A stretch of DNA of 64,000 bases from contig NZ_JASNJE010000001.1 of the NCBI RefSeq assembly GCF_030164465.1, forward strand, positions 124,001 to 188,000, in the 5' to 3' direction. This document shows, piece by piece, positions 27,787 to 36,339 of this stretch (the stretch's first letter is position 1; each line of letters begins with the position of its first letter). Made by a program: the position numbers and the translations under genes. Origin of the DNA: Sedimentitalea xiamensis. Lineage in GTDB: Bacteria > Pseudomonadota > Alphaproteobacteria > Rhodobacterales > Rhodobacteraceae. The notes beneath the pieces are model-generated. The model was not told the DNA's origin, made no database searches, and saw only the letters and a program-made list of their open reading frames with translations.

Positions 27787-28063
27787 GTTTTGCCTCCTTG
27801 AGAGCTTTGAAAATAGTTTCAGCCAGACCGATTCCTCCGCCCTGGGCGATCTGGTCCGCCTGCGCACGCACGAGGAGAGAACCGAACTGGTCTTCGCCGG
27901 CGCCTCCACCCATCGATTCGCGGCTCTTCCCCAAACCTGCGGACTTGAGCATTTCAGCCAGAAACGCAGATTCCAGTTCGATAGCGGCTTTGCGAAGGGG
28001 TGCATGCGATGCCTTCGGACCCGGAGGAGGAGTTCCAATGCTCGCGCGAATGATATCGGTCAT
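27779..28063 (-). CDS. rod-binding protein (FlgJ N-terminal domain/CheL-like)
   Basis: Protein of 94 residues equivalent to the N-terminal rod-cap domain of FlgJ, without the muramidase domain; in alphaproteobacteria often annotated CheL. The segments AAIELESAFLAEMLKSAGLG and FGSLLVRAQADQIAQGGGIGLAETIFKAL are typical. ATG 28063 follows CGAGGCAATTC; the longer open frame begins at 28105. It probably helps assemble the flagellar rod through the periplasm. It is divergent from fliK. Confidence 0.85.
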   Translation of the reverse strand: MTDIIRASIGTPPPGPKASHAPLRKAAIELESAFLAEMLKSAGLGKSRESMGGGAGEDQFGSLLVRAQADQIAQGGGIGLAETIFKALKEAKHD

Positions 28064-28110
28064 GAATTGCCTCGAATTGGACGGTTTTTCCAAACATGTG
28101 TGCAAGCCGG

Positions 28111-28126
28111 TTAAAAAAACCGTAAC
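28111..28126 (+). promoter_or_regulatory. CtrA-like box between flgJ-like and fliK genes
   Basis: TTAA-N7-GTAAC at 28111-28126 differs by one base from the CtrA recognition pattern TTAA-N7-TTAAC. It lies in the divergent 110-bp region, about 50 bp from each start codon. Confidence 0.42.
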
Positions 28127-28173
28127 CGAAATGTCGGAAGGATCGCTGATCGAGATAGAACATCCGGGGCGTC

Positions 28174-29709
28174 ATGCTGAACAATTCGACGCAGTTGCAG
28201 ACTGCGATTCTTCCAAAGAAACCAAAGCCCGGCGCGGAGCCCTTCGACCATGTTCCGCAGAATTCGCCGGTCGGCCGGAACGGATTCGCGGCGATGTTCG
28301 CCAGCCTTGCGGAACGGTCCGAAGCGCCAGACACGCAGGTTCCGTCTACCGTTGAGTCGCCCGAAGACGTGGCGCTCAATCGCGGCGAGAGCGAGGATAC
28401 CGAAATCGAAACAGGCCGGAACGACAGTCGTGAAGACGCGGCGTTGCGCCCAAAACCAGCCGAGGAAGATCTTGGTTCAGAGATCGCACCCGACCATGCG
28501 GAGTTGCCGCAAGACACCGAGTTTTTTCAGGAGTCTTCTCCTGGCGAACGGCGTGAGGCTCGGTCAGGCCAATCGCAGTCAGATCCCGGAACAATGATCG
28601 GCGTGACGTCCGACAGCCGGGCGCAACGGGATCCGGTTCGTGGCAGCGGAGGACCGCCTGCCGCCGAAACGGGGGTGGCTGCGCATCCTGGGGCAACGGC
28701 CCTGTCCGGTCCTTCCGGTTCGGGCGAGACCAGTGAAACGATCTCGCCTTCCTCCTCCGGGGCAGGGCCCATGATCGCCGAGCAAACCGGCTCCACGGGC
28801 AACGCAGCAAGTGAGTGGATCACCGGGGCGCGAAAACAAGATGGAAGCCTGAATCAACCTAGTCATGGGCTGCCGCCAAACGCGGCATCCATACCCGCAG
28901 ATGGCCAGGAATTCCTGGACAAGAACTCGATGCGACAATCCGGAGGGTCGGGGGCGGAAACGAACCTTTCCACATTGGAAATCGGCCGACAGCTATTGGC
29001 ACCGAACATGCCTGCGGGTTCATCGCGGTCCGGAGAAGCCAGGCTGGAAATACCTACTGGGTCCCTGGAACCGACGGCGTCTGAGACAAACGGGAACAAG
29101 CCATCTGCCGACCCGAAGGGGACCATCAAACTGGCAACGGTTCCCGACGCGATAGCCGCACCTTTCGCCAAAGATGCGACTGCACTTTTTTCTGAGATGT
29201 CTTCGGAGCCCTCCGCCAACGGCGGCAAGGACCCCGCAAATGTCTTGCCGTCCCGGCTCGAGCCGGGGCTGACATCATTCTCGATATCCGGCCTCGACCA
29301 TGGAACCATACGCGCGGATTCGGTCAGAAATGCCGCAGCGCAAGCGGTGGAAGTCATTGTCCGTCAGGCCGGAAAGCCTGTCGAAATCTCGTTAAACCCG
29401 GAAGAACTTGGGCGGGTGCGGATGGCCCTCACCACAACAGAGACAGGCGTTACCGTCGTGATCACTTCCGAGCGGCCTGAGACGCTCGACCTCATGCGCC
29501 GCCACATCGACCAGCTTGCACAGGAGTTTCTTCGCCTCGGGTATGAAAACACCGCCTTCGAGTTCGGCAGCGACTCTGGAAACGACAACCCGGCGTCCGG
29601 GGATTTGCCGAACGCACCCGAATCCGAGAGGGATTTTCCGAACGGAGACAAAACCCTCCTCTCCGCCACTCCCCGCCTGGTTTCGACCGGGCTGGACCTG
29701 AGATTGTGA
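28174..29709 (+). CDS. fliK: flagellar hook-length control protein FliK
   Basis: Hook-length ruler and export switch protein of 511 residues. The first 370 residues are rich in Ser, Gly, Glu, Pro and look disordered, as normal for FliK. The C-terminal Flg_hook domain (about 390-460) has VEISLNPEELGRVRMALTTTETGVTVVITSERPETLDLMRRH, the conserved core. The end is short and acidic. GC and amino-acid bias of the middle differ from neighbours. It is 3 bp from flgD downstream. Confidence 0.88.
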   Translation: MLNNSTQLQTAILPKKPKPGAEPFDHVPQNSPVGRNGFAAMFASLAERSEAPDTQVPSTVESPEDVALNRGESEDTEIETGRNDSREDAALRPKPAEEDLGSEIAPDHAELPQDTEFFQESSPGERREARSGQSQSDPGTMIGVTSDSRAQRDPVRGSGGPPAAETGVAAHPGATALSGPSGSGETSETISPSSSGAGPMIAEQTGSTGNAASEWITGARKQDGSLNQPSHGLPPNAASIPADGQEFLDKNSMRQSGGSGAETNLSTLEIGRQLLAPNMPAGSSRSGEARLEIPTGSLEPTASETNGNKPSADPKGTIKLATVPDAIAAPFAKDATALFSEMSSEPSANGGKDPANVLPSRLEPGLTSFSISGLDHGTIRADSVRNAAAQAVEVIVRQAGKPVEISLNPEELGRVRMALTTTETGVTVVITSERPETLDLMRRHIDQLAQEFLRLGYENTAFEFGSDSGNDNPASGDLPNAPESERDFPNGDKTLLSATPRLVSTGLDLRL

Positions 29710-29712
29710 CCC

Positions 29713-30387
29713 ATGATTGATACGAATTCTTCGCTGGCGGCTGCGACTGCCACATCCGCAAAATCTCCCACCCTGACATCGTCGAAGCCGGAAGGCCTGG
29801 CATCGGATTTCGAAACCTTTCTCAAGATGCTGACCGCCCAGGCCCGATATCAGGATCCGCTTGAGCCGATCGATTCGACCGAATACGCAGCCCAGCTCGC
29901 GCAATTCTCCATGGTGGAACAGCAGGTTCAGACCAATGACACGCTGACGGCCTTGTTCTCGCAAATGGGCATTTCGAACATGGCGTCCCTCGCCGGATGG
30001 GTTGGAATGGAAGTTCGGGCGGATACTCCGGTCTATTTTGACGGAGCGCCGATTACGATCACGCCGAATCCGGACGCTGCGGCAGAACAGGCTTACCTTG
30101 TCGTCACCGATGCTTCCGGGCAAGAAGTGCAAAGGAAGGCAATCCCGGTTTCCTCGGACCGGATCCAATGGGCGGGCGTGGACAGCACCGGCGCGCCCTT
30201 CGAGAAAGGTGTCTATACTTTCACGGTCGAAAGCATGGTGGGCGACGACATCATCGCTTCAGGACCCACAGAGGTTTACGGACGCATCACCGAGGCACAG
30301 ATCAAGGACGGTTCCGTGGTCCTTGTGCTCGCCGGCGGTCAAACCCTCCCCGCGACCTCGGTATCAGCCTTGCGCCAGCCCGAATAG
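29713..30387 (+). CDS. flgD: flagellar hook-capping protein FlgD
   Basis: Scaffold that caps the growing hook, 224 residues. The N-terminal signature DFETFLKMLTAQARYQDPLEPIDSTEYAAQLAQFSMVEQQVQTN is very characteristic. The C-terminal half contains the Tudor/Fn3-like FlgD domain (about 80-200) with ASGQEVQRKAIPV and GVYTFTVES. It starts 3 bp after fliK and is almost certainly co-transcribed. No other hook gene (flgE) follows; the next gene is unrelated. Confidence 0.95.
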   Translation: MIDTNSSLAAATATSAKSPTLTSSKPEGLASDFETFLKMLTAQARYQDPLEPIDSTEYAAQLAQFSMVEQQVQTNDTLTALFSQMGISNMASLAGWVGMEVRADTPVYFDGAPITITPNPDAAAEQAYLVVTDASGQEVQRKAIPVSSDRIQWAGVDSTGAPFEKGVYTFTVESMVGDDIIASGPTEVYGRITEAQIKDGSVVLVLAGGQTLPATSVSALRQPE

Positions 30388-30726
30388 GCCGGGAGCGAAT
30401 ACCGGTTGCAAGGAAAGACGCAACCGGCCACGCGAAAAGCGTTGGATTCCGCCGGTTGTTCCGCCTGGAAAGAGCTTGTCCCAAATCCATGAATCGGGCT
30501 GTCGCCAAAGGCCGGAAAAAAGAGAACCCGGTTGCTCGGCTACGGTTGAAGTTGCGCAGTGCGCACGCCTTGTCCGTCCGTTTCCGCACAGGCGGATCGC
30601 GCAAGGCGAGGTCCACGCGGCAAGGATGCACCGCCAGCAGGCCGCCTTGGGATTTCGTTCCGAATGTTGGTTCCCGGTTCGGTCCGAGAGAGGTTTCCGT
30701 TGCCTGCGGGACCAATCTGGACCTGT
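30388..30726. other. 339-bp intergenic region between flgD and ugd
   Basis: No gene recognised. It starts with a stem-loop CCGGTTGC / GCAACCGG (30402-30427, 10-base loop), a possible flgD terminator without a T-run. The rest shows no ribosome binding site, repeat or conserved peptide on either strand. Confidence 0.5.
30402..30427 (+). terminator. putative flgD terminator hairpin
   Basis: Perfect 8-bp stem CCGGTTGC / GCAACCGG, 14 bp after the flgD stop. No U-tract follows, so efficiency is uncertain. Confidence 0.45.
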
Positions 30727-32052
30727 TCAGTCCGCACCCCTGAAGTCCGCCCGCCCCACTGACACGTATCTCAGGAATCCGGCGCGTTCCGCATCCTTGG
30801 CCGAATATATGTTCCGAAGATCGGCGAGCGCCGGAAAGGACATCTTGTCTCTCAGCCTTTCCAGGTCCAAGGCGCGGAATTCGTTCCATTCCGTGAGGAT
30901 AACGACCGCGTCGGCATTCTCCGCAGCCTTGTAAACATCGTCGAACCACTGGACTCCCGGCAGCCGTTCGGCACCTTCGCGGCGCCCCTGGGGATCGACC
31001 ACCCGCAGTTTGGCTCCGGCGCCGATCAGGGCCGGCACGATGGTCAGCGACGGCGCTTCGCGCATGTCGTCCGTATTGGGTTTGAAGGTGACGCCGAGCA
31101 CCGTGATCGTTTTTCCGGCGACATGTCCGCCCATCATGTCGATGATCTTTCCAATCATCCTGCGCCGCAGTTCGTCATTGACCTTGATGACCGTTTCGGT
31201 GATCTGCATCGGCGATCCGTTTTCCTGGCCGATACGCGCAAGCGCTTGCGTATCCTTGGGAAAACACGACCCACCATATCCCGGCCCGGCGTGCAGGAAC
31301 TTGTTGCCGATCCGACCGTCAAGCCCCATTCCCTTGCTGACCAGCTTGACGTCCGCGCCGGTGCGTTCGCAAAGGGCCGCGATTTCATTGATGAAGGTGA
31401 TCTTGGTTGCCAGGAAAGCATTCGCCGCATACTTGATCATTTCCGCGCTTTCGAGATCCGTGGTCAGGATCGGAAAGTCGCGCAGATACAGCGGGCGATA
31501 GATCTCGGTCATGACTTCCGCCGCGCGGTCCTGCTGGACCCCGACGACAATTCTGTCCGGGCGCATGAAATCGTCGATCGCCGCGCCTTCACGCAGGAAC
31601 TCGGGGTTCGAGGCCACGTCGAAATCCGCTTGCGGGTTCGCCTCTGCGATCACCTGCTTCAATTGTCGGTTGGTGCCGACCGGGACGGTCGATTTCGTGA
31701 CCACCACGGTATAACCGGACAGCGCCGCCGCGATTTCACGGGCGGCCGCCATCACATAGGTCAGGTCCGCATGCCCATCGCCCCGGCGGGTCGGCGTCCC
31801 GACGGCAATAAAGACGGCTGCCGCATCGGAAACCGCCGAAACCAGATCGTCGGAAAAGGTCAGGCGGCCGGCTTCGACATTCCGGGCCATCAGAATGTCG
31901 AGACCCGGTTCGTAGATCGGCACCTTGCCCTGGCGCAGCATGTCGATCTTTTCCGGATTCTTGTCGACACACACCACTTCATGCCCGAAATCCGAAAAAC
32001 ACACGCCGGACACCAATCCGACATATCCGGTTCCGATCATCGCGATTTTCAT
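30727..32052 (-). CDS. UDP-glucose 6-dehydrogenase
   Basis: NAD-dependent enzyme oxidising UDP-glucose to UDP-glucuronate for polysaccharide or lipid sugar synthesis. It has 441 residues. The N-terminal Rossmann motif GTGYVG is at residues 7-12, catalytic lysine region around FLATKITFINEIA, and catalytic Cys in GYGGSCFPKDT. The C-terminal domain has LGVTFKPNTDDMREAPS. It stands alone, with no polysaccharide cluster nearby. A possible promoter lies upstream. Confidence 0.95.
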   Translation of the reverse strand: MKIAMIGTGYVGLVSGVCFSDFGHEVVCVDKNPEKIDMLRQGKVPIYEPGLDILMARNVEAGRLTFSDDLVSAVSDAAAVFIAVGTPTRRGDGHADLTYVMAAAREIAAALSGYTVVVTKSTVPVGTNRQLKQVIAEANPQADFDVASNPEFLREGAAIDDFMRPDRIVVGVQQDRAAEVMTEIYRPLYLRDFPILTTDLESAEMIKYAANAFLATKITFINEIAALCERTGADVKLVSKGMGLDGRIGNKFLHAGPGYGGSCFPKDTQALARIGQENGSPMQITETVIKVNDELRRRMIGKIIDMMGGHVAGKTITVLGVTFKPNTDDMREAPSLTIVPALIGAGAKLRVVDPQGRREGAERLPGVQWFDDVYKAAENADAVVILTEWNEFRALDLERLRDKMSFPALADLRNIYSAKDAERAGFLRYVSVGRADFRGAD

Positions 32053-32082
32053 TTGCCTGTCCTTCGGTGCATTTTTCGACGA

Positions 32083-32111
32083 TCCATGGGCGATGCGTCG
32101 GGCTCTGTCAA
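32083..32111 (-). promoter_or_regulatory. possible promoter for the UDP-glucose dehydrogenase gene
   Basis: On the minus strand a perfect -35 TTGACA (32111-32106) is followed after 17 bases by CATGGA (32088-32083), a weak -10, about 30 bp before the start codon. Confidence 0.35.
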
Positions 32112-32129
32112 CATTCTGGCCGGATCTGG

Positions 32130-33458
32130 TTAACGATCCAAAAGGCCGTAATAGAGATATGCGAAGGGCATCACCAGGCGGCGCGCCGAACCGAGCGGGA
32201 ACCGCGCCATCGGGGCCGAAAGAACGGCCGGCAAGGCAACATCCGTCGACCGGGAAAGGGCCAGGTCGGCCAGCATCTTTCCCGCGTAGCTACCCATCGC
32301 AACGCCGTTTCCATGATAGGCTAAACCGGCGAACATGCCGGGGCGTCCGGGAATCGGGCCGGCGAATGGCACCAGCCGCCGCGACAGGCAGACCATGCCG
32401 GACCATTGGTTCGCGGACGGAACGTGTCGCCAGGCCGGGAACATCCGTTCGAAATCCTTGCGGGTCCGTTCGCGGCTCCCGCGTTCGGATGCCGGAGACG
32501 CATGCAGTCCGCCCCGCATCCCGAAGAGAAACCGCCGATCCGGCATCAGCCGAAAATAATGCAGCAGGTTGCGTGTGTCATAGGCCATCTGGGCGGTGCT
32601 CCAGCCCTGATCCGCAATCTCCGTGTCGGTCAGCGGCCGCGTGACAAGGACATTGGATTGGCTCGGAATGTAGCGCCCTGCCAGCCAGTCGGGCATGTCT
32701 TCGCTGGAGTAGCCGTTCGTCGCAATCAGAACGGTTTGCGCGACAATCTGCCCCTTTTCGGTATGAACCCGGTTTCCCCCATCGGATTTTTCAATCCGCG
32801 CCGCTGCGCTCTTCTGAAAAAAGGCGGCGCCTTTGGACCGCGCCGCGCGGGCCAGACCGAAAAGATACTTGCGCGGGTTCAATGCAAACCCGACCGGAGT
32901 GGTCAGGGCCCCGAAGAACGGACCGTTCATCCCGTTTCGCGCCAGATCCTCCTTTTCGATGAGGATGGGTTCCGGATCGCTGCCCCGGACAATGCCATCG
33001 GCAGCCCTGCGCAACCTGTCCATGTCGCGCAATCGGTGCGCCAGTTGGGTTTCCCCTTGGGAATGCCTGTCAGCCTGAATCCGATGGCGGGCCAGAAGGT
33101 CGGCGACGAGGTTCACCGCATCTCTCTCGGCCTGCCTGTAGCTCCGCGCCGCCGCTGCGCCATAGGTTTCGACAAGCGCTTTTTCGCTGATCTTGGCTCC
33201 CCCGAGACAGCAGAACCCGCCGTTTCTCCCGGATGCGCCCCATCCGGGCGTCTCTGCTTCGAGCACTGCGACCGAACTGCCCGCCTCGGCCAGATGCAAA
33301 GCCGCCGAAACGCCCGTGAACCCGGCGCCGATCACCGCGACATCGACGCGCAAACTGTCCTGCAAGACAGGCCAGTCCGGGGCCGCGATGGTTTCGTCCC
33401 ACCAGCACCCGGTCCTGGGGCCGTCCCCATAGGCAAAGTCGGGAAAGATGCGTTTCAT
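32130..33458 (-). CDS. FAD-dependent amine oxidoreductase (PuuB/DAO-like)
   Basis: DAO-family flavoenzyme of 442 residues, similar to gamma-glutamylputrescine oxidase PuuB and related amine oxidases. The FAD motif GAGFTGVSAALHLAEAG starts near residue 43, followed by WGASGRNGGF typical of the group, and the C-terminal GLAYHGNGVAMGSYAGKML FAD-binding segment. The substrate is probably a gamma-glutamylated or free amine; no PuuA ligase gene is nearby. It is the last gene of the potF-potA-potH-potI operon and overlaps potI by 4 bp, linking uptake and oxidation. Confidence 0.88.
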   Translation of the reverse strand: MKRIFPDFAYGDGPRTGCWWDETIAAPDWPVLQDSLRVDVAVIGAGFTGVSAALHLAEAGSSVAVLEAETPGWGASGRNGGFCCLGGAKISEKALVETYGAAAARSYRQAERDAVNLVADLLARHRIQADRHSQGETQLAHRLRDMDRLRRAADGIVRGSDPEPILIEKEDLARNGMNGPFFGALTTPVGFALNPRKYLFGLARAARSKGAAFFQKSAAARIEKSDGGNRVHTEKGQIVAQTVLIATNGYSSEDMPDWLAGRYIPSQSNVLVTRPLTDTEIADQGWSTAQMAYDTRNLLHYFRLMPDRRFLFGMRGGLHASPASERGSRERTRKDFERMFPAWRHVPSANQWSGMVCLSRRLVPFAGPIPGRPGMFAGLAYHGNGVAMGSYAGKMLADLALSRSTDVALPAVLSAPMARFPLGSARRLVMPFAYLYYGLLDR

Positions 33459-34273
33459 TGGGCGCGAACAGCCTGCCGTTCTTCTTTCCTCTGACGGATC
33501 AGGTTCTGTTTCGAAATGAGCGAAGCGCTGATCACGCCCACCGTGACGATACCGATCATCAGGGTCGACAGGGCGTTGATTTCAGGACTGACCCCAAGAC
33601 GCACGGCCGAAAATATCTTGATCGGCAGGGTCGTCGCAGAAGGTCCGGTCGTGAAGGACGCGATAACGAGATCATCCAGCGACAGGGTGAACGCCAGCAA
33701 CCACCCGGAAATCACCGCCGGCGCGATGATGGGCAGAGTCACAAGCCGGAACGCATCCAGGGGCGAACAGCCCAGATCGAGCGCCGCCTCTTCCAGCGAG
33801 CGGTCGAAGGTGACCAGCCGCGACGACACCACCACGGACACATAGCACATCGAAAAGGTCGTATGCGCGAGCACGACCGTCATCACGCCGCGGTCCAGCC
33901 CGATCCCGATGAACAGCAGGAGCAGCGACAGGCCAGTGATCACCTCGGGCATCACCAGCGGCGCGTAGATCATGCCGGAAAACAGCGTTCGCCCCATGAA
34001 CCGCCCGCCGCGCACCAGAACATGGGCCGCCATCGTGCCGAGAACCGTGGCCAGCGTCGACGACATCACCGCGACCTTCAGCGTCACCCAGGCCGCGCTC
34101 AGGAACGCTTCGTTCTGGAGCAGTTCGCCATACCACTTGGTGGAAAATCCGGCCCAGACCGTCACCAGTTTGCTTTCGTTGAAGCTGAAGATCACCAGAA
34201 TGATCATCGGGATGTAGAGAAAGGCAAAACCCAGTGTCAGCGACACCACGTTGAACCAGCTGAGGCGCATCAT
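33455..34273 (-). CDS. polyamine ABC transporter permease (PotI/PotC-like)
   Basis: Inner-membrane permease of 272 residues, about six transmembrane segments. The EAA-type loop is EEAALDLGCSPLDAFRLVTLPIIAPAVI, followed by FTLSLDDLVIASFTTGPSATTLPIKIF, highly typical of PotC/PotI. It pairs with the PotH-like permease encoded just upstream (ATGA overlap) and is powered by the PotA-like ATPase. Confidence 0.92.
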   Translation of the reverse strand: MMRLSWFNVVSLTLGFAFLYIPMIILVIFSFNESKLVTVWAGFSTKWYGELLQNEAFLSAAWVTLKVAVMSSTLATVLGTMAAHVLVRGGRFMGRTLFSGMIYAPLVMPEVITGLSLLLLFIGIGLDRGVMTVVLAHTTFSMCYVSVVVSSRLVTFDRSLEEAALDLGCSPLDAFRLVTLPIIAPAVISGWLLAFTLSLDDLVIASFTTGPSATTLPIKIFSAVRLGVSPEINALSTLMIGIVTVGVISASLISKQNLIRQRKEERQAVRAQ

Positions 34274-35151
34274 TGTTCAGCCTCCGCCTGTTTCTGCTGG
34301 TTGCGCTGGAACAGGACAATCGGAATGACGAGGATAAGCAGCAGAACAACGGCCACCGCGGAAGCCACCGGCCAGTCCCGGTTGGAGAAGAATTCTTCCC
34401 ACAGGACCTTGCCGATCATCAGCGTGCCCGATCCGCCAAGCAGCGACGGAATGACGAATTCCCCCAGCGCCGGGATGAAGACCAGGAACGACCCGGCGAT
34501 GATACCGTTCCGGCTGAGCGGGACGGTCACGAGCCAGAAGGCCAGCAGACGCGAACAGCCCAGATCCTCGGCGGCTTCGATCAGCGATCCGTCCATCCTG
34601 TCAAGCGCGGAATAGATCGGCAGGATCATGAACGGCAGGTAAGTGTAGACGATGCCGATGTAGACCGCGGTATTGGTGTTCAGAATCGTCAGCGGTTCGC
34701 TGATGATGCCGGTCCAGAGCAGGAACTGGTTCAGAAAGCCTTCGCTGCTGAGGATGCCCATCCACGCGTAGACCCGGATCAGGAAGCTGGTCCAGAACGG
34801 CAGGATCACCAGCATCATCAGGGTCGGGCGCCATTCTTCCGGCGCCCGGGCCATGCCGTAGGCGATCGGATACCCGATCAGCAGCGTGAAAAACGTGGAA
34901 ATCACCGCAATCTTGAGGCTGCTCAGATAGGCTTTCCAGTAGAGATCGTCTTCGGTCAGGAACAGGAAATTCTCGAAATCGAGCGCGCGGAAAAATGCGC
35001 CCATGTCCGACCAGTCGAATGTCGGCGTGTAGGGCGGGATCGACAGCGCCGTGTCCGACAGCGAAATCTTCAGGACGATGACGAACGGCACCAGAAACAG
35101 GATGAGAAGCCAGAAATACGGCACCGATATGAGCAGGAAACGGCGCATCAT
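34270..35151 (-). CDS. polyamine ABC transporter permease (PotH/PotB-like)
   Basis: Inner-membrane permease of 293 residues, the usual length. The first membrane segment is LISVPYFWLLILFLVPFVIVLKISLS; the EAA loop is EAAEDLGCSRLLAFWLVTVPLSRNGI and VIPSLLGGSGTLMIGKVLWEEFF follows. Two adjacent ATG codons overlap the ATPase stop; the first (35151) was used. The longer frame to 35406 lies inside the ATPase gene and is not coding. Confidence 0.92.
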   Translation of the reverse strand: MMRRFLLISVPYFWLLILFLVPFVIVLKISLSDTALSIPPYTPTFDWSDMGAFFRALDFENFLFLTEDDLYWKAYLSSLKIAVISTFFTLLIGYPIAYGMARAPEEWRPTLMMLVILPFWTSFLIRVYAWMGILSSEGFLNQFLLWTGIISEPLTILNTNTAVYIGIVYTYLPFMILPIYSALDRMDGSLIEAAEDLGCSRLLAFWLVTVPLSRNGIIAGSFLVFIPALGEFVIPSLLGGSGTLMIGKVLWEEFFSNRDWPVASAVAVVLLLILVIPIVLFQRNQQKQAEAEQ

Positions 35152-36275
35152 TCCGCCAACAAGACGCCTGCCGTCGCTGTCCAGGACAGCCAGACAGAGT
35201 CTTCCCAGGAGATGTTGCGCCGCGATATCCGCCGCGTGTTGGCGGTTTGCGCCTTGACGATCGTGCCGCCCGGTAGTTCGACGTGATAGGTGGACAGGTT
35301 GCCGAGATAGGCGATATCCAGCACCTTGCCCTCGACGGCATTGTCCGCTTCCGCCGGCCTTTCGGTCGAGATCGAAACCTTTTCCGGACGAATGGCGAGG
35401 TGGCATCCCTGACCGTCGGAAAACGGCGTTGCCGAGGTCGCCGTCAGCGGTGGCAGCGAATCCGACCAGTCGATGCGGTAGCGTTCCGGTCCGACGGAGG
35501 TGGCACGGCCTTCGATGATGTTCACGTCGCCGATGAAATCCGCGACATAAACACAGTTCGGCGTTTCATAGATCCGGTCGGGGGTCGCCACCTGGATCAG
35601 TCTGCCCTCGTCCATCACCGCGATACGGCTTGCCACGGTCATGGCTTCTTCCTGGTCGTGGGTGACGATCACGAAGGTGGTGCCGGTCTTTTCCTGAATG
35701 TCCATCAGTTCGAACTGCGTGTCCTGCCGCAGTTTCTTGTCAAGAGCGCCCAGCGGTTCGTCCAGCAGCAAAAGCTTCGGCGCCTTGGCGAGAGAGCGCG
35801 CCAGGGCCACCCGCTGACGCTGACCGCCCGAAATCTGATGCGGTTTCCGGCGTGCGAATTTTTCCAGCCGGGTCAGCTTCAGCATTTCCTCGACGCGGTC
35901 GACGATGTCGTTCTTTGGCATGTCCGAACGGCGCAGACCGAAGGCGATGTTGTCCCAGATCGACAGGTGGGGAAACAGCGCATAGGACTGAAACATCATG
36001 TTCACAGCGCGTTTGTTGGGCGGCACTGGAACGATGTCTTGCCCGGAAAGTTCGATCCTGCCCTGGGTCGGGTTTTCGAATCCGGCCAGCATTCGCATCA
36101 TCGTGGTCTTGCCGCATCCCGACGGGCCGAGCAGAGCGAAGAATTCCTTTTCGTAAATGTCGAGAGACAGATCGCCGATCGCGGTAAAATCACCAAATTT
36201 CTTGGTAACATTCTGAAACCGGATCAAAGGTTTCTCGTTGGGATCATTCCAAGGCGCAAAAGTGACAGTCTGCAA
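35148..36275 (-). CDS. polyamine ABC transporter ATP-binding protein (PotA/PotG-like)
   Basis: ATPase subunit of about 375 residues with Walker A GPSGCGKTT, Q-loop MMFQSYALFPHLS, signature ISGGQRQRVALAR, Walker B LLLLDEPLGALD and H-loop VIVTHDQEEAM, plus a C-terminal TOBE domain. The N-terminus FAPWNDPNEKPLIRFQNV matches relatives. No ATG exists: TTG 36275 fits best, because the alternative TTG at 36305 lies inside a terminator hairpin. It is followed by both permease genes and the PuuB-like oxidase. Confidence 0.92.
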   Translation of the reverse strand: MQTVTFAPWNDPNEKPLIRFQNVTKKFGDFTAIGDLSLDIYEKEFFALLGPSGCGKTTMMRMLAGFENPTQGRIELSGQDIVPVPPNKRAVNMMFQSYALFPHLSIWDNIAFGLRRSDMPKNDIVDRVEEMLKLTRLEKFARRKPHQISGGQRQRVALARSLAKAPKLLLLDEPLGALDKKLRQDTQFELMDIQEKTGTTFVIVTHDQEEAMTVASRIAVMDEGRLIQVATPDRIYETPNCVYVADFIGDVNIIEGRATSVGPERYRIDWSDSLPPLTATSATPFSDGQGCHLAIRPEKVSISTERPAEADNAVEGKVLDIAYLGNLSTYHVELPGGTIVKAQTANTRRISRRNISWEDSVWLSWTATAGVLLAE

Positions 36276-36297
36276 GTTCCGGCCCCCAGCTGTTCGG

Positions 36298-36331
36298 AAA
36301 AACAAAAGGCGGGCCGTTTGGCCCGCCTTTT
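36298..36331 (-). terminator. intrinsic terminator between potF-type and potA-type genes
   Basis: Stem AAAAGGCGGGCC / GGCCCGCCTTTT with a four-base loop (36304-36331), followed on the minus strand by TTTTGTTTTT. It lies 8 bp after the binding-protein stop and before the ATPase start, so read-through sets the ratio of binding protein to membrane subunits. Confidence 0.85.
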
Positions 36332-36339
36332 CGGATGTG

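Noticed and set aside
30388-30726. Possible gene in the flgD-ugd gap
   Set aside because: Open frames on both strands lack ribosome binding sites and recognisable sequence; frames extend from neighbouring genes only.
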